A DNA stretch of 45,390 nt from NCBI GenBank assembly GCA_027946555.1, contig JAPEVC010000269.1:1-45390 (forward strand), written 5' to 3'. The notes below the pieces were generated by a model. It searched no databases and was not told the DNA's origin. It saw only the letters and a program-made list of their open reading frames with translations. Position 1 is the first letter of the stretch. Each line of letters opens with the position of its first letter. The position numbers and the translations under genes were made by a program. Source of the DNA: Gnomoniopsis sp. IMI 355080 (taxonomy: Eukaryota; Ascomycota; Sordariomycetes; Diaporthales; Gnomoniaceae). This document shows positions 1 through 11,960 of this stretch, in pieces.

Positions 1-1
1 C

Positions 2-1039
2 CCCGTCCCCACCCTCAAAGAAGCCTGGGCCTCCATGCACAAGGAGCAGCGCGCCCGCTTCTACTGGTCCATCTGCCACGGTCTTGTCGCAGGCTATGTC
101 TTCTTCAGCGCCGGCGGCTCGCTGGCCATGACCGCCCTCTCCCACCTCGTCTTCTTCGACGTCGGCTCGGCCGCTATCTGCGTCGGCGTCGACGTGCTCG
201 GTAACTTCGAGGTCTGGCGCCGCAGCAGCATTCGCCACCCATTTGGCCTCCAGCGCGCCGAGGTCTTGGCCGGCTTTGCCATGAGCGTCTTCCTTGTCTT
301 TGGCGGCTTCGATCTGCTCTCGCACAATTTCAAGCACGTGCTGGAGAGCGTCGGCAGCCACGCGCCCCACCACCCTCACTCGCACGCACATGGCGCCGAC
401 CGCGTCGTGAGTGCGGGTGAGGTGGACACTGCAAGCTTGGCCGCCGCGCTGAGTACCATGGTGTCCGCATACGGTCTAAAGAACCACGCGCGTATTCGCC
501 GCGTCATGCGGCCCTCCTATCTCACAACCTTCCTCCCCGAGATCCTCGCCAACCCCTTCCACTCGCTTACGCTTTTCTTCAGCTTCCTCATGCTGCTACT
601 CCCGCTCCTGTCTATAGCGTCCTTTGTCTGGCTAGACCCGCTCATCTGCGTCGCCATCGCCGTGTCCATGTTCGTCCTAGGTACAAGGCTGGCTGTTGCG
701 CAGGGCTTGATGCTGCTCATGTCGTATAATGGCAGACAGTCTCAGTCCGGAACGTCCACGTTCGCAGATAAGCCGAGCGATACAGACGGTGTCTTGCGGG
801 AAATCGAGAGTGAACCGGCGGTGTCGAGGGTGGACGAAGCACAATTTTGGCAGGTACATTATGGGCTGTGTATGGCGACATTGAAGCTATGTGTAATAAG
901 GGGCTGTGATGATGCTGCGATCAGTCAGTTGAGACAAAGGGTGGGCCGTATAGTGCAGAACAGGCTGGGCGAAGGTTATGGCAAGGGCGGTGCGTTGAAA
1001 TGGGAAGTGACGCTGCAAACGAGTATGGATCCCGCCTAG
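2..1039 (+). CDS. zrg17: Zrg17-like cation diffusion facilitator, 3' part
   Basis: The reading frame is open from the left edge of the window (first full codon at base 2) and ends at a stop at 1037-1039, so the N-terminus lies outside. The visible 345 residues hold several hydrophobic helices (for example around YVFFSAGGSLAMTALSHLVFF and the long FFSFLMLLLPLLSIASFVWL region), a His-rich cytosolic loop (HHPHSHAHG) and a short soluble C-terminal domain containing EAQFWQVHYG, the layout of cation diffusion facilitators. Family knowledge: the fungal Zrg17 branch pairs with Msc2/Cis4 to move zinc into the early secretory pathway. The fifth helix region reads ILANPFHSLTL and lacks the HxxxD zinc ligand pair of active members, which fits the non-catalytic Zrg17 partner role. 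No intron is visible. It converges on MGM1, 282 bp away. Membership of the CDF family is fairly sure; the Zrg17 assignment is from recognition, not a search. Confidence 0.8.
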   Translation, partial: PVPTLKEAWASMHKEQRARFYWSICHGLVAGYVFFSAGGSLAMTALSHLVFFDVGSAAICVGVDVLGNFEVWRRSSIRHPFGLQRAEVLAGFAMSVFLVFGGFDLLSHNFKHVLESVGSHAPHHPHSHAHGADRVVSAGEVDTASLAAALSTMVSAYGLKNHARIRRVMRPSYLTTFLPEILANPFHSLTLFFSFLMLLLPLLSIASFVWLDPLICVAIAVSMFVLGTRLAVAQGLMLLMSYNGRQSQSGTSTFADKPSDTDGVLREIESEPAVSRVDEAQFWQVHYGLCMATLKLCVIRGCDDAAISQLRQRVGRIVQNRLGEGYGKGGALKWEVTLQTSMDPA

Positions 1040-1321
1040 CAGCTGGGAACATCATTTGATATGTGAACAATGACAACACATGTTTTGTGATAATTTTGAG
1101 ATGCGTGCTTTGATTCTTCCACGGTCTGCCGTGTGTGTGTGCCTGTGTGTGAAAAGACAGCAGCTTCTTGTAGTCTTTTCAGTGGCATCTAAATCAACCG
1201 ACCGTATAAAACTCCTTCTTCACTCCTAGATCATCCTGGTTGACATGTCGTAAATCATATCTTGGTATATAGAGCAGGGTACCGCCACCGAACAGTGCAA
1301 AAAGCAACCTGAATTTTCAGC
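1040..1321. other. Convergent 3' intergenic spacer
   Basis: Spacer between the stop codons of the Zrg17-like gene and MGM1. It contains a short GT-rich microsatellite at about 1131-1150 and AT-rich sequence suited to two 3' UTRs. No ORF or RNA gene is seen. Confidence 0.6.
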
Positions 1322-4118
1322 TTAGAACAGTCCCCATCGCCCACCGCGCTCCCTCTTCGCCTCACTCCTTTGCCCGGGCCTTTCCCGCCCCTCCAGCTGC
1401 CTCAAACTCTCCATCTTTTCCAGCACGAGCTCTAGCAGCTCCTTTCGCCGGATCACCTCCAGATGCCTTTTGATTTTAGGATCTTCCGTGGCAAACCGCT
1501 CAATCTGCTCCTCGGTCAGATGGCGGCCTAGTCGTGCGTCGAGCTCCCTTGGAAAGTTGTAGTAGAATTCGGAAAGTAGCTCGACGTTGAGAAAGAGGAC
1601 AGCAGTCTGAGCGAGCTTCGAGGCGGCTGCGTCTAGAAAGACTTCTGGACAGTAATATTTGTTCTTCAGGTCTTTGCATTGGCGGGATTTCACAGCGAGG
1701 AGGCGCATGTTGATGATGTCGGCGCGGTCGCGGAGGAAGACTGCTTCTCGGCCTATTTTATGTTAGCAAGATCCCTGGTAGAAGTCGGGAGTTCGGACGC
1801 TTACCCTTCTCTAGTAGCGCAGCGCTGAAACCACCAGCACCCATCCTTCCCTCGCCTTCCACCTGATAATCGCCCTTGCGGCACTTGTCTACGAAGCCCA
1901 TCACCTCCTTGAGTTTCCTTCGACCGCCAACCGTCTTTTCCAGACTCGACAGCGCACCTTGGCACGCCTCTAGCTCAGTCTTCAGTACACCAGCAACATG
2001 TTCTCGCCCGGCAGACCATTCACGGTCCTCGACGTCAATCTCGAACTTGTATGGCTTGATACAATTCTCAACCTGATCGCTCGTGCTGTAGAACCTGTCA
2101 TTCAGAATACTGGATGCGGCTTCCGTTATAGCCTCCCGCGCGTATGGATGGTTCGCGAACGTTGACTGCGCAATGAGTCGCTCAATATGTTGCTGAATGC
2201 TGCTGGCCACGGCGCTGGTTGCCAGACGGCCAACGCCGAGCTTGGTCATTGCGGAGGCAGACGCGTCGAGCTGGCGGCGCCAGTAGGGTGAATCGGGGTC
2301 AGCTTTGGGTAGGTCCGCAAGGGTATCAGCCTCTGGCGGCGGTGGAGACAGGTCTGTGATAGGCTTGTTCCAATAGCGCAGAGCGAGGAGATCTAACACG
2401 CGCTGATCAAGTTCTTTTTTCAGAATCTCTTTCATCTCTGGTCTGCCAAATTCTTCCGAAAACTGCTTAAATGAATGCTTGAATGCGTCGAGGCTCTCAG
2501 CGAGGTATGACTCTGCGGACAGGGGCCGGTCGTTGTATTGAACCTTGAACTCGTAAGTGGCCTCTTCAAGTTCTTGCTTGATGGCGTCGTGGGTTCCCTG
2601 CAGAGCTGCGGACATGGTCTGCTCAAGAACGTGCATAAGCTTCTTGCGAAGGTGAAGTGTGCCAACAGTGACACCGGCCTCTTCGCCAAACTCCAAAGGA
2701 TGGGATGAAAAGTACGTGTTCTCGTTCTTGGCGATGACGGATGTGAGGTTACCTCCAGTTCCCTTCTTGAAAAGACCAGCAATGCCTGGCGCCTTGGTGA
2801 TGACACCAACATAACCAAGTCGCAGAGGATATTGCTTGTCAGACAAAATAGCCGCTGCCCGAATGGGATCAACAAGGTCCATCTTGGTGACGACTCCAAT
2901 AGTCCTCTCGCCTCGAGGGTCTACTCTCCTGCTTGCCCGGAGCGCTGTGGAGTTTGCAAGGTCGACATCCGCGGCGGATATGGCCAGAATCACGTTGGGT
3001 GGCTGGATATATTTGTCGCAAAGTTCCGTGATCTTCTGCTTCAACTCAAGAGGCTGATTTTGACCAACAACCTGGATATATCCTGGCAAATCTATCAAAG
3101 ATAGATCCGGCACGCTTCTAGAGTAGATACTGAGCCGGATTGGATCATCAGAGACACACTCAGTGTCCGGGACTGCGAGGTTGAGGTCGGTGAGTGTTCG
3201 CTGTATCGAGGTGAAATCGGTTGTTTTGAATCCAAGGTCCGGAAACTCGCCATACTCGGAGTTCGAGTCGGGTGTGTTGATTAATGTGAGCTCGATGGGA
3301 CGTCGTGTCACCATGTTTGAGCCCTTGGGCAGGAATTCGTGGCCGACAATAGCCTCTAGTACTGAGCTCTTCCCGGAAGATTGTGATCCGATGACAACGA
3401 TGGACGGCAACGTGAGGGCGCTTGACTGGCCAACCTTGGACAAAATGTTCCGAATTTCGATCATCTTCTTGGTCAAGACCATCATCTGGTCGTCCTTGGC
3501 GACCTCCTCGCCGTCCCTGTCGTCGTCGACCACAGTAAAAGCCCCGGCTGTTGCGCCGGCCATCGCTGCAGCCTTGCGTTTCCTTGGTGGCTCTTTGCCT
3601 GGATCCGGTCCCCCCTTCCCGTCACCCGTCCCAACCTCTTCTTGTAATCTCAAGACCTTCTGCATCCATTCGGGCATCCCAAGCTCTTCTTTAGTGTTTT
3701 CCCACCCCTTTCCGATCTGCTCCGCGACGCCCTTCGCGCCGCCGAACAAATTCGAAGCCGTGTCCGACGCAATGCCCTTCGCGTTGTTGAACATTTCGGT
3801 CGCACTATTGCTCATCTGGACTGCCTGATATTGCACCCACGCCACACCGCCAATCATCAGTCCGCCAAACATGGCGGGGATCCTGATAAACTTGGCGGCG
3901 AGCTTGGGGAGAAGCCTCGCGAACGAGGCGTTTCGCACGATAACGGCATTGTGAAAGGCGTTTCCGGGGTACCACATGCGTTGTCTGATTGCGCGGATGG
4001 CAGCGTCGGTATTGTGAAGTCCGCCGGTCGGCAGGCGATGATACTGGCGTACAGTCGCGGCGGCGGCGCGTCGCGTGCTAAGGGGTGCGATCCCCGCTGC
4101 CAGGAGCCGGCCACTCAT
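1322..4118 (-). CDS. MGM1: Mgm1/OPA1-type mitochondrial dynamin GTPase
   Basis: Two exons: 4118-1805 and 1752-1322, with a 51-bp intron (GTAAGC donor, GCTAAC branch, TAG acceptor; phase 1), giving 914 aa, the usual length of fungal Mgm1. It drives fusion and cristae shape at the mitochondrial inner membrane. Residues 1-60 are Arg/Ala/Ser-rich and almost free of acidic residues, a mitochondrial presequence; about 79-98 is a transmembrane segment; a second weak hydrophobic stretch (AAAMAGATAGAF, about 183-194), just before an acidic run, is where rhomboid cleavage to the short form would be expected. The G domain shows GSQSSGKS (244-251), TRRP (271-274), DLPG (343-346) and TKMD (411-414). Exon 2 supplies the GTPase effector domain (DRADIINMRLLAVKS). 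The second exon joins in frame as EKG-REAVFLRDRADI, which fixes the splice. The start at 4118 is the only Met placing the presequence at the N-terminus. Confidence 0.95.
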
Positions 4119-5624
4119 GGTGGTGGCGGGTGGAGGGCGCGATGGGCGTGGTGGGAGAGCATAAAAGTCGTTTGACGGAGTACGGTTGGTGGTGAGGTTG
4201 TTGTGATCACTGTGGCAAACGAAGTGGTGTCAATTTTCACTGAGTGAGGTGTCAAACTTGCGATCCACTCTTGTTGATTATGCATCGCTTTGCATGAAGT
4301 GGCGTGGATTTGGAGACCGACGTCAGTGGTATTTGCTCGTGCTGGGATCAAAGAGGGTTAGGGTCCAAAAGTACAACTTCTCTTGAGCGTGTGCGAAGCT
4401 TCATGAAAACTGCACTAAAGCTCTATAGTCTCAACTCAGACAGGACTAAATGCGCTAGTAGTTACTGACAGGCTCTTTTCAAGGCTTGGAATCTTATAGC
4501 CGCTGTTCACAAATAATAGAGTGCGTACGACACAAGTAATTAGAAATGCTCGACATGGATGACGTGCGTGTAGCATGACGCTAGAGTTGCAAGTCACCCG
4601 AAAGTCGCACAATTGCAAACATTGCGCCAGAATACGGAAAGTCGCCAGCGTAAGAGTGCAATTCCAAGTAGGAAAATTACGTTCAAATATTGTCTTCGAG
4701 TCAGCCCACCAAAATGTTGGTGACGGGCGCAAGCCGATTTCCCGCAAGCCGACCTTGAGCTTGAATTCTTGCTGGCTCCCGCTCCCGTCTCTTTGCATAC
4801 CTGTAGATCATACCTATCCTAGGTTGTTTCGGACCCTGTGATCTCGAAGATGCGTACCTATGCCTAGGTGTAAATACTTGGCTTGGTAGTCGTAATTGCC
4901 GTTGTGGCCAGCATGCCTCTCTTGCCTCCTTCAAGCATCCCGTCTCCTAATATACGAAGCAAACGGCCGTGTAATAACTCCCAGGCGTACCGAACATGCA
5001 TATATGTACCAAAAATTCTCCAATGTTGTCGAACAATTCAAAATCGTTAAACCTTCAATGTTCTCGGGAAATGTAGTAGTCAATTTCGACAACCCAGAAT
5101 AATTCTCAAAAATTTCCGACGGTATTGAGGGGTGGTGTGTCTTTCATATCACGCGATTATTTAATGAGGTGTGAGAACACGTAAGACAGCCATAAATGAC
5201 CTCGAATTTGTATTCTTTCTCAAAACCAATACGCTAGTGTACTTTGACGGTGGTATCTGTAATCGTGTGCGCCAGAATTCCATGCCACAAACGCCGCCGG
5301 TGAACTCCATGCAAAGTGTTTGTAACGCTCTGAAATACTTTCATCCGTGACCCATCGTGTATATGATACGTCCCCCAAAAATGATCTTGTCTAAGTAAAC
5401 GCCTTGTTGTACAAACCCATTCATTCAAAGTAGAATTTGGGAGTTTAAATGTTGTCTTTCCGGCCGCGTTTGGCCTAGAAGAGGTTGAGTTGAGTTCATC
5501 AAGTCATTCGTCTGATGCGCTGGAACATTTCTGCTGTGGTTCCAAACTGTCGGTCGAATTCATTTGATCTGGAGGTCTCAATCTTTCGTTTCAATGTTTC
5601 AAATTTTGGTTGTGAAAACTGGAC
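4119..5624. other. MGM1 upstream region and gene-poor spacer
   Basis: Holds the MGM1 promoter and leader near 4119-4400, then about 1.2 kb without a convincing gene. Short ORFs occur on both strands but none has recognisable protein character. The stretch near 4980-5460 is AT-rich and includes a perfect 9-bp inverted repeat (5025-5033 and 5085-5093). Confidence 0.5.
5025..5093. repeat. Perfect 9-bp inverted repeat, 51-nt spacer
   Basis: GTTGTCGAA at 5025-5033 is mirrored by TTCGACAAC at 5085-5093. The arms could form a long-loop hairpin or simply be a palindromic protein site split by the spacer. It sits in AT-rich intergenic sequence with no nearby gene start. Confidence 0.4.
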
Positions 5625-5876
5625 TCAGTGCGAGTAGTCATCAGAGCTCGTACTTGAGCCTCCTCGTACACCGTTGGGCATGGATGGTGTGGTATGGTGA
5701 CCGTTGCTGCGTGAACGGCGTTCTTGTGAACGAGCCATGGCATCTATTTGCCTCTTGGTGTGTTGGTGCATGGAGCGCATGTAGGAGCCCAAATCCTGGG
5801 GTGGTGAGGGATAGTTTGGGATGTTGATCGCAAAGGAGTCCTGAGAGGTCGACATATTGCTGCTGAAGAGAGACAT
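5625..5876 (-). CDS. Small conserved-looking fungal protein (83 aa), function unknown
   Basis: Single-exon minus-strand ORF from the ATG at 5876 to a stop at 5625. The protein has protein-like, hydrophilic composition: a Ser-rich start (MSLFSSNMSTSQDSF), a central IPNYPSPPQDLGSYMRSMH segment followed by HTKRQIDAMARSQERRSRS, which could form a basic amphipathic helix, then a disordered Ser/Gly/His tail. There is no signal peptide or membrane segment. I have an impression that short fungal proteins with a PSPP-DL-SY-MH-HTK core exist, but cannot confirm it. Support that it is expressed: a TATATAT element lies about 150 bp upstream on the same strand (6026-6036), in an otherwise gene-poor stretch. 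No function can be given. A chance ORF remains possible because 83 codons is short. Confidence 0.55.
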   Translation of the reverse strand: MSLFSSNMSTSQDSFAINIPNYPSPPQDLGSYMRSMHQHTKRQIDAMARSQERRSRSNGHHTTPSMPNGVRGGSSTSSDDYSH

Positions 5877-6025
5877 CAAGAGTGTGAAAATTTAATGTTT
5901 GGTTAATGTTGTATTGGTGTGTATTGTGAACTGATGCAGAAGATCAAGGTCTTGTAAGAATTTACTGTTTGAAGATGGATGCGAGATTATTGAAAAAACA
6001 GGGAAACATGGACGAAGGGTCCTCT

Positions 6026-6036
6026 ACATATATACT
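6026..6036 (-). promoter_or_regulatory. TATA box for the 83-aa gene
   Basis: AGTATATATGT on the minus strand, about 150 bp upstream of the ATG at 5876, a plausible distance for a fungal TATA element plus a leader of about 100 nt. No closer TATA-like element is seen. Confidence 0.4.
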
Positions 6037-9000
6037 ACATGAATAATGTGCCAGAAAGAAGTCGGGAAGGACCCTGTAGACCGAACACAAGCTGCAGACC
6101 CCAGGGACCCTTCATCATAGGCGTGAATATGCTAGACTGTTAGCGTTACTATCTGAGAGGCAACGCCCTTCCTGCTGAAATGGGAAAAGTTTGCCTGCGG
6201 GATTGACATGGTCAGTCATACTGTCTAACCGAAGGGACCATATAGATGGCGCAGTTTGAAGCAGGGAGGTGGGTGGGGAGGCAGAAAGTGGTATGGTGAT
6301 CGTCGCCACTTGCAGGGCCCAGTGATGTAGTTGTGCCGGCTCCTGGCCCCAGACTGGCTGAACGACGACGCAGTGTCATGAATGCGCATCGGGTTGCCAA
6401 AGCTCACAGGGGACGCTAGGACAACAGAGGGTCTGATGTACACAGTGACACAAAGTCACTGTCGAAATGGACGTAGGGCGTCCAAAGCTGGAAAGACCCT
6501 GCAGATCAGTGACGGGCCCTGAGATCATGGGCTATGTCACTCCCGCCACAGAACCAATAGCGACGCTCCTAGTCCAGGCACACAGGGCACAATAGAAAGG
6601 TTGGGCTGTTTGCGCGCAGTTGAAGACATTTGATTAGCCATCAATATCGTCTGTTGAGGTGACGGAGCGACATTCTGGGTGAACGACAAGAACATGGATG
6701 TCAAAGTACACAGCAGGTAGCTTCGCTAGCGACTGGCTGTGTGCGAGATGCGGAAACATGAGTAGTGTATACCGCAGTACGCATCCACACTGCCAACTAT
6801 TGTACTATAGCAAGTATCTTCTGGCTTCGCATGCTTCGTGATCGACATGGCCTTCTGTGCCGAGTCTCATATTGACATGATGTCATTGGCTAGCGAAAGG
6901 GGAGTAGGAATGCCCTCATGCACCTGTGTGGGCCGTACTGCTACATGAACAATAGTTGTGCGTCGTTCCCCTCCGGATCATCGTCCTCCTTCCTGCGTTG
7001 GGCTGGTTGCCAGAGAGACTAAGCGGCCAGCAGCACTGAGCTACAGTTTCATTGCAGAATTAGAGCGCGCGGGGAGCGAGAATTGAAGCAAGAACCATGT
7101 TCTTGTCCGTGCGACGGGTTTTCGAATAGCTTGTAGTTGCGCGCAACTGTCTCCAGTTACTGCCAACCTCAAACTTGGCATCAGTTGGCAATTCTTGGAT
7201 CGACGTATGGGATTTTGACGGAAACCCATTTCCGCGAGTTTCCACCCCCCAGATTTCAGTTCTCTAATATCCCAGAATGCAGCATGCTGAAGCACGTGAG
7301 GTCCCTCAATGAAGCTATCGCGAATTTTGCTGGTCGTGTGTGTCTGTTGATCCTACTGACGGAATGACTAGGATGTTTTGTCGTAGCCGTTCTAGTGCAC
7401 CCTGTCACAATGCTGATCAGTACATTCTGGGTATGGCTGACTCCTGTAACAAGGACGTTTTCGGACTTGTAGTACTCCGAAGCAAAGTGAGCGGCGACAA
7501 TGTGGAAATTGGCTACGGTACTCCGTAGTGTTGTTGTGCGTCGTCCACCAGGCCGTCGAAAGGAAGGGGTGAGGTCAGAAATGATGAAAGGCGTGCGTGC
7601 GTGCAGGGATGAGGAGTGATGTCACAGCTGCTCCGAACCCACTTTTTGCCTCATAATCCACCGGAATGCAGGGACTGGGTTAGCCTCCTGGTCCGTGCAT
7701 GACACCAGAATCTGGGGCATTGTCTTTCTAGTCGCAATTGTGGATGGAAAGTATGCCGTTGCTACATCGCGTCAAACTGAAATGTGGCTTCAACATCATA
7801 ATAGGATCTAGGTACGTAGTGTGGTTGCTGTGTGGATAGTCTGGCCCATGCACGTCAAAGGTCTAGAACACCACCATACAATTTCTGCCTACGACGTTCT
7901 CATAACTCGTACTGTGTGTATGCTTGACGTCTTCATTGAAGGTCAGATTCTACAGTTTGACGTCGTTGTTACACTTTGATTTTAGGACCGACAATGCACA
8001 ATCGTCAGCAATGTGAGATCATCACCCCATTTCAACAGCCGTCCTTGGGGAGCCGCCCTTGGCTTAGAATAGCAAAGGCAGTCTTTCGCCCCCTTTTGGT
8101 ACATACACGCCGCCAGAAACGAGTATGTCTCTTTAATACAGGCTCTGAGTCTTCGATACGGGCTACTTTGATGGGCGTGTCCTTTCTGAAGATGGGCAGA
8201 CCCTGTTGAGTAGCAGACTGGCTGATTGGCCACGTCCTACGTAGTGAAATTTTTGAACGAAGCCACAGATGCACGAAGGGTCCTGCAGGTCCCAAGACGA
8301 GTTAAGCTTTGTTCGCGGCTGATCCACGGTACGCCCTAAAAAAAAGTCTTCGAAAGACGCGGCCCAGTCCGAGACTGTCCATCATTCACGGGGTTCTACC
8401 CATGTTCTGTTCCCGATGGTTTGCACCTCTCGATGCCCCTGCCTCCTCTGCAAGGCTGGGAGATGTTTTGCCGCTAAATACTGATGACGTACCATTTCCC
8501 CGATCTTCACGACGCTGGCCTCACCTTGAGATCGTAGCCTCGCCTCTGGTTTGCCATCGAACTTGGCGCGGCTGGCCAGATCATCCTCATTCGCACTAAA
8601 AGAGCCTCAACGTTCTGTAAAGCCAGACCCACCCCACATCTTTTTTAGCCACGCACCAGGATGCACCGTATGCGAACGGGACGAAGCGACTGAGGACTAT
8701 TTTCAAGCTGCATCTACTTATGCTGAGCTTTTGGTTCTAGCCCCATTGCTGCCCACGACTATACCATAATACATCTACATTACCACGCCACGTGCGTTGG
8801 TTCGTAGCATGACCTCAGCTACACGCACAACCTGCAGCACAAGTGCTACGCCAGTCTCGCTTGCAGTGTCTGCAAACGCTTCGTGACGCATATGACGCAT
8901 AACGACCGAGGGACTGACCCACGCTACATTCCATCCAGACTCTGGAAGCAGTCATTGGTGACCTCAAGTATATTTGGCCCCTGTTGAGTCTCCTGTAGCT

Positions 9001-10529
9001 GATCATTATTGCGTTGCAGGGCAGGGTGTCAATTGGTCAAAAGCTCTGCCTATCTCGTCATCGTCTAGGCCCTGACTCCGTCATCCAGAGTGTTGGCTCA
9101 CCAATTGGGGGCGCGTAACAGTCAGATGGAAAATGTGACTATCAAACATCTGAACTCCATCATAACTCGTGTGCAGGTATTCACAAAGCTCTTCTTTCTT
9201 GAGTACTCCTGTCGTTCTGCTCTCCCTTGACATGAAAGTCTGGGAGCAATGACGTCCGTGGGTGTGCCAAGGTAGTAATGACGCTGTAGGTGGAGTGTGA
9301 GCGATGAGCGCCCAGTACTTCCATCTTAGCTGCTCTACGAGTGCCTTACAGCGTGGGATTGTGGCTGGCCTGGTGCAGTAGCATCAGCACTGAGCTTCTG
9401 TTGTCAGACTGATCTTCAGCGCATGATGATGCTGACTGCTGACAGGGCTACGTAGACTTTTCTCGAACGCACATGTCATGAGCGAATGTTGTGTGGGTTG
9501 ACTGTCACTCACGCCACGGTGACGGTGATGACATAGCCTGTAACACAGATCGACACGAAACGTGCCCGAGATGCCTTCGTATCAGAGGAAAGGCTCGGGT
9601 ATACCGAATTGATAATAAGCCAAGCAATAAACATCAATGAGGTATCTATCCTCGTATGGTGAGTCGTGAAAGCTCAGGTTGATCTGGCAGTCCGGCTGCC
9701 TGGATGGCAATTCCAGTACGGACTTTCCCAGACAACGTTCTGCTCCTGTGCCGCTCTACATGGTCCAGGGGTCAGTGATCTCGATTAACAGGTGGTATTG
9801 ATATTGCCACGCCTGTGTTGGTGGTATGTTCTAGTGGTATGACCAGTTCGCTCAATTATGGATCTTATCTCTCGAAGATGAGTCCGTCACCTCTCCAGCT
9901 GTGGCATGAGTGACGGCATGATAGGCACAGGTCACAACCGAAAGTTGCGGGCACCGATTTCGATCAAATCATCCGAGATACGTGCCTTTTTCAGTGACAA
10001 AGCCTCCTATACCAGAGACTACTGCTCACTAGACGGTTGTATACCTGGCAGGGACAAGCCTCGAGCAGTGAGAAGATGTGAGGCAGCCGAATGTTAGGCT
10101 GACAACCTTGCGAATTCGACTAGGCAGCTTGAGAAGGTGCTTCATTTACCAAGTATAATCCGCACACAGAACTCAGTGAAGGGCTGCCTCCACATGAAGC
10201 GAGTTGTGATGGGGGCTCATGGTTTACGGTGACGCAATCCACAGATCAGCCTCAACGACCGCTCTACCAATCTTCACGACATACCTACATCATGCTGCCC
10301 GCTCCCTCAACATCAGCGCTATCGTTTCAGTCTGTCCAAGGCATCTGAACTAAGACGAGCCGTCATCGCGGTTGCGCTTGTGCGCTCTATACCGGTACCT
10401 TCGTGGCCTGTGATATAGAAAGTTGTGTTCTAGGGAGAACACTGAAACAAGCGGCATATTTTGATCAAAAAATGGTTGACCAGGAGGAAGAGGAAGCAAA
10501 CATGCGCCCAAAATCCTCCGATAAGTTTG

Positions 10530-11006
10530 ATGGCTTTGCAGACAGATGTTCTTCCTACGGAGACTGTGCTTAGTGATCAATCCTTTTTGGACATGGATAT
10601 GGATCTGAGGACATCGCGAGAAAGTGCGCCCATAGTCGCCTGGTTCGGCTTCCTGCTATGTCCGGATATTCTTTCTGTGGATTCTGAAAACAACTACTTC
10701 GAATACGGCAGTGTTTGTGACGGAAACCGCGTTCTCGGAGGAGAGCAGTCTGCCCGAATGTTCACCCAGTCCAAACCCAGCCAGGGTCCAGCACGCGGAT
10801 TTCAATCCCTTAATTTTCAAGAACTCGATGGAGGTATCGACAAGCTCGTCTCCCACCTCCTCAAAACCTCATTCTCATTGACTACCAACGTATTAGCTGT
10901 CACTCATCTAGGTATATCGAGCGTTGAAACTTGCTGTCATCGGCAAGTCAAAATTATTAAGAGCGACGTTGGCATGGTGCCGCCCGTCGGTATCGCGAGG
11001 AACTGA
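10530..11006 (+). CDS. Hypothetical ORF, 158 aa, unassigned
   Basis: An ATG at 10530 opens a frame to a stop at 11004-11006. It contains a Met/Asp-rich stretch (DQSFLDMDMDLRTSRES), a short hydrophobic segment (IVAWFGFLLCPDIL) and a region ELDGGIDKLVSHLLKTSF that could be helical. I recognise no family. A second overlapping frame at 10472-10573 begins MVDQEEEEANMRPKSSDKFD and also looks protein-like, so the true structure, if any gene exists here, could be spliced. Low confidence; it may be a chance frame. Confidence 0.22.
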   Translation: MALQTDVLPTETVLSDQSFLDMDMDLRTSRESAPIVAWFGFLLCPDILSVDSENNYFEYGSVCDGNRVLGGEQSARMFTQSKPSQGPARGFQSLNFQELDGGIDKLVSHLLKTSFSLTTNVLAVTHLGISSVETCCHRQVKIIKSDVGMVPPVGIARN

Positions 11007-11960
11007 AGCAAAGATCCTCGAGACGCTCAAGGGAGTCTATAGCTGCCCCTGTTCTTAGCTTTGAGCTTTGCCTTGCCACCCGCTTCGCCTCTCCTATACG
11101 CGACGGCCTACTTGAAAGACCTCCGCACAATACTCGATGTGCAATGCAGTCCCTTGCAAGACGTTCATGCTATCTGTTCTGTTGGCTCTTTGGGTACGGG
11201 ATCTTTTTGCCAAAAATGTTTGGGACTATGAATTGGGAGCCTTCAGAGATGAAAATCGTGGCGTTCGTGACAAGTGAAGATGTTACATTGGACACAATGA
11301 TCTAAGCGAGCGTTTTCGAGTGGGAGTGTAAAGCAGAGTGGCATTGCAGAACGATGTTCCAAGATGGGTGTCCAATGAGCCAAAGGAGTGACCAAAAGGA
11401 ACCTTGACGTTTTGCCCAAATTAGCGGGCAGACTTTCATTTCGGCTATGCAAGACGTATCTTCATATTGTATTAGCTTGGGCTTTGCTCGTAATATCAGA
11501 GCTTGAAAGAGTATGATTATGTAAGTATCCCGCGTTATAAAGACGTCCAGCTTAGGGATCATTACTGAATCCCATTTCTGTACTTTTGCAAAGGCGGGTC
11601 AACAACCTTTAAAGACTTGTTCGTCAGAAGAGCGTTTGCTCACCCATTCTAGGGCTTGCCAAACTTGCTTCAGGCTTGGCAATGAAGTATTCACTCATTG
11701 GTCATAAAGCATGAAGAATTGTCGCCTTGGCTTTTGGCAATATACGAATGTCTTCCCAAGTTGATCATGCCCACAACCACACCTAAGTTGGACATCTTGT
11801 ACACTTTTGATTGACTACACATTCAATTGAAATGAATTTTGAGACTTTTTTTGAACTTAAATTAAATGATTTAGAATTGTGCACGTTAATTTGTACACGA
11901 GTGAGCCACCAGCCATTACCTAGATACTAAAATAGCACTAATAATTGTTCTCCGTGTGTC

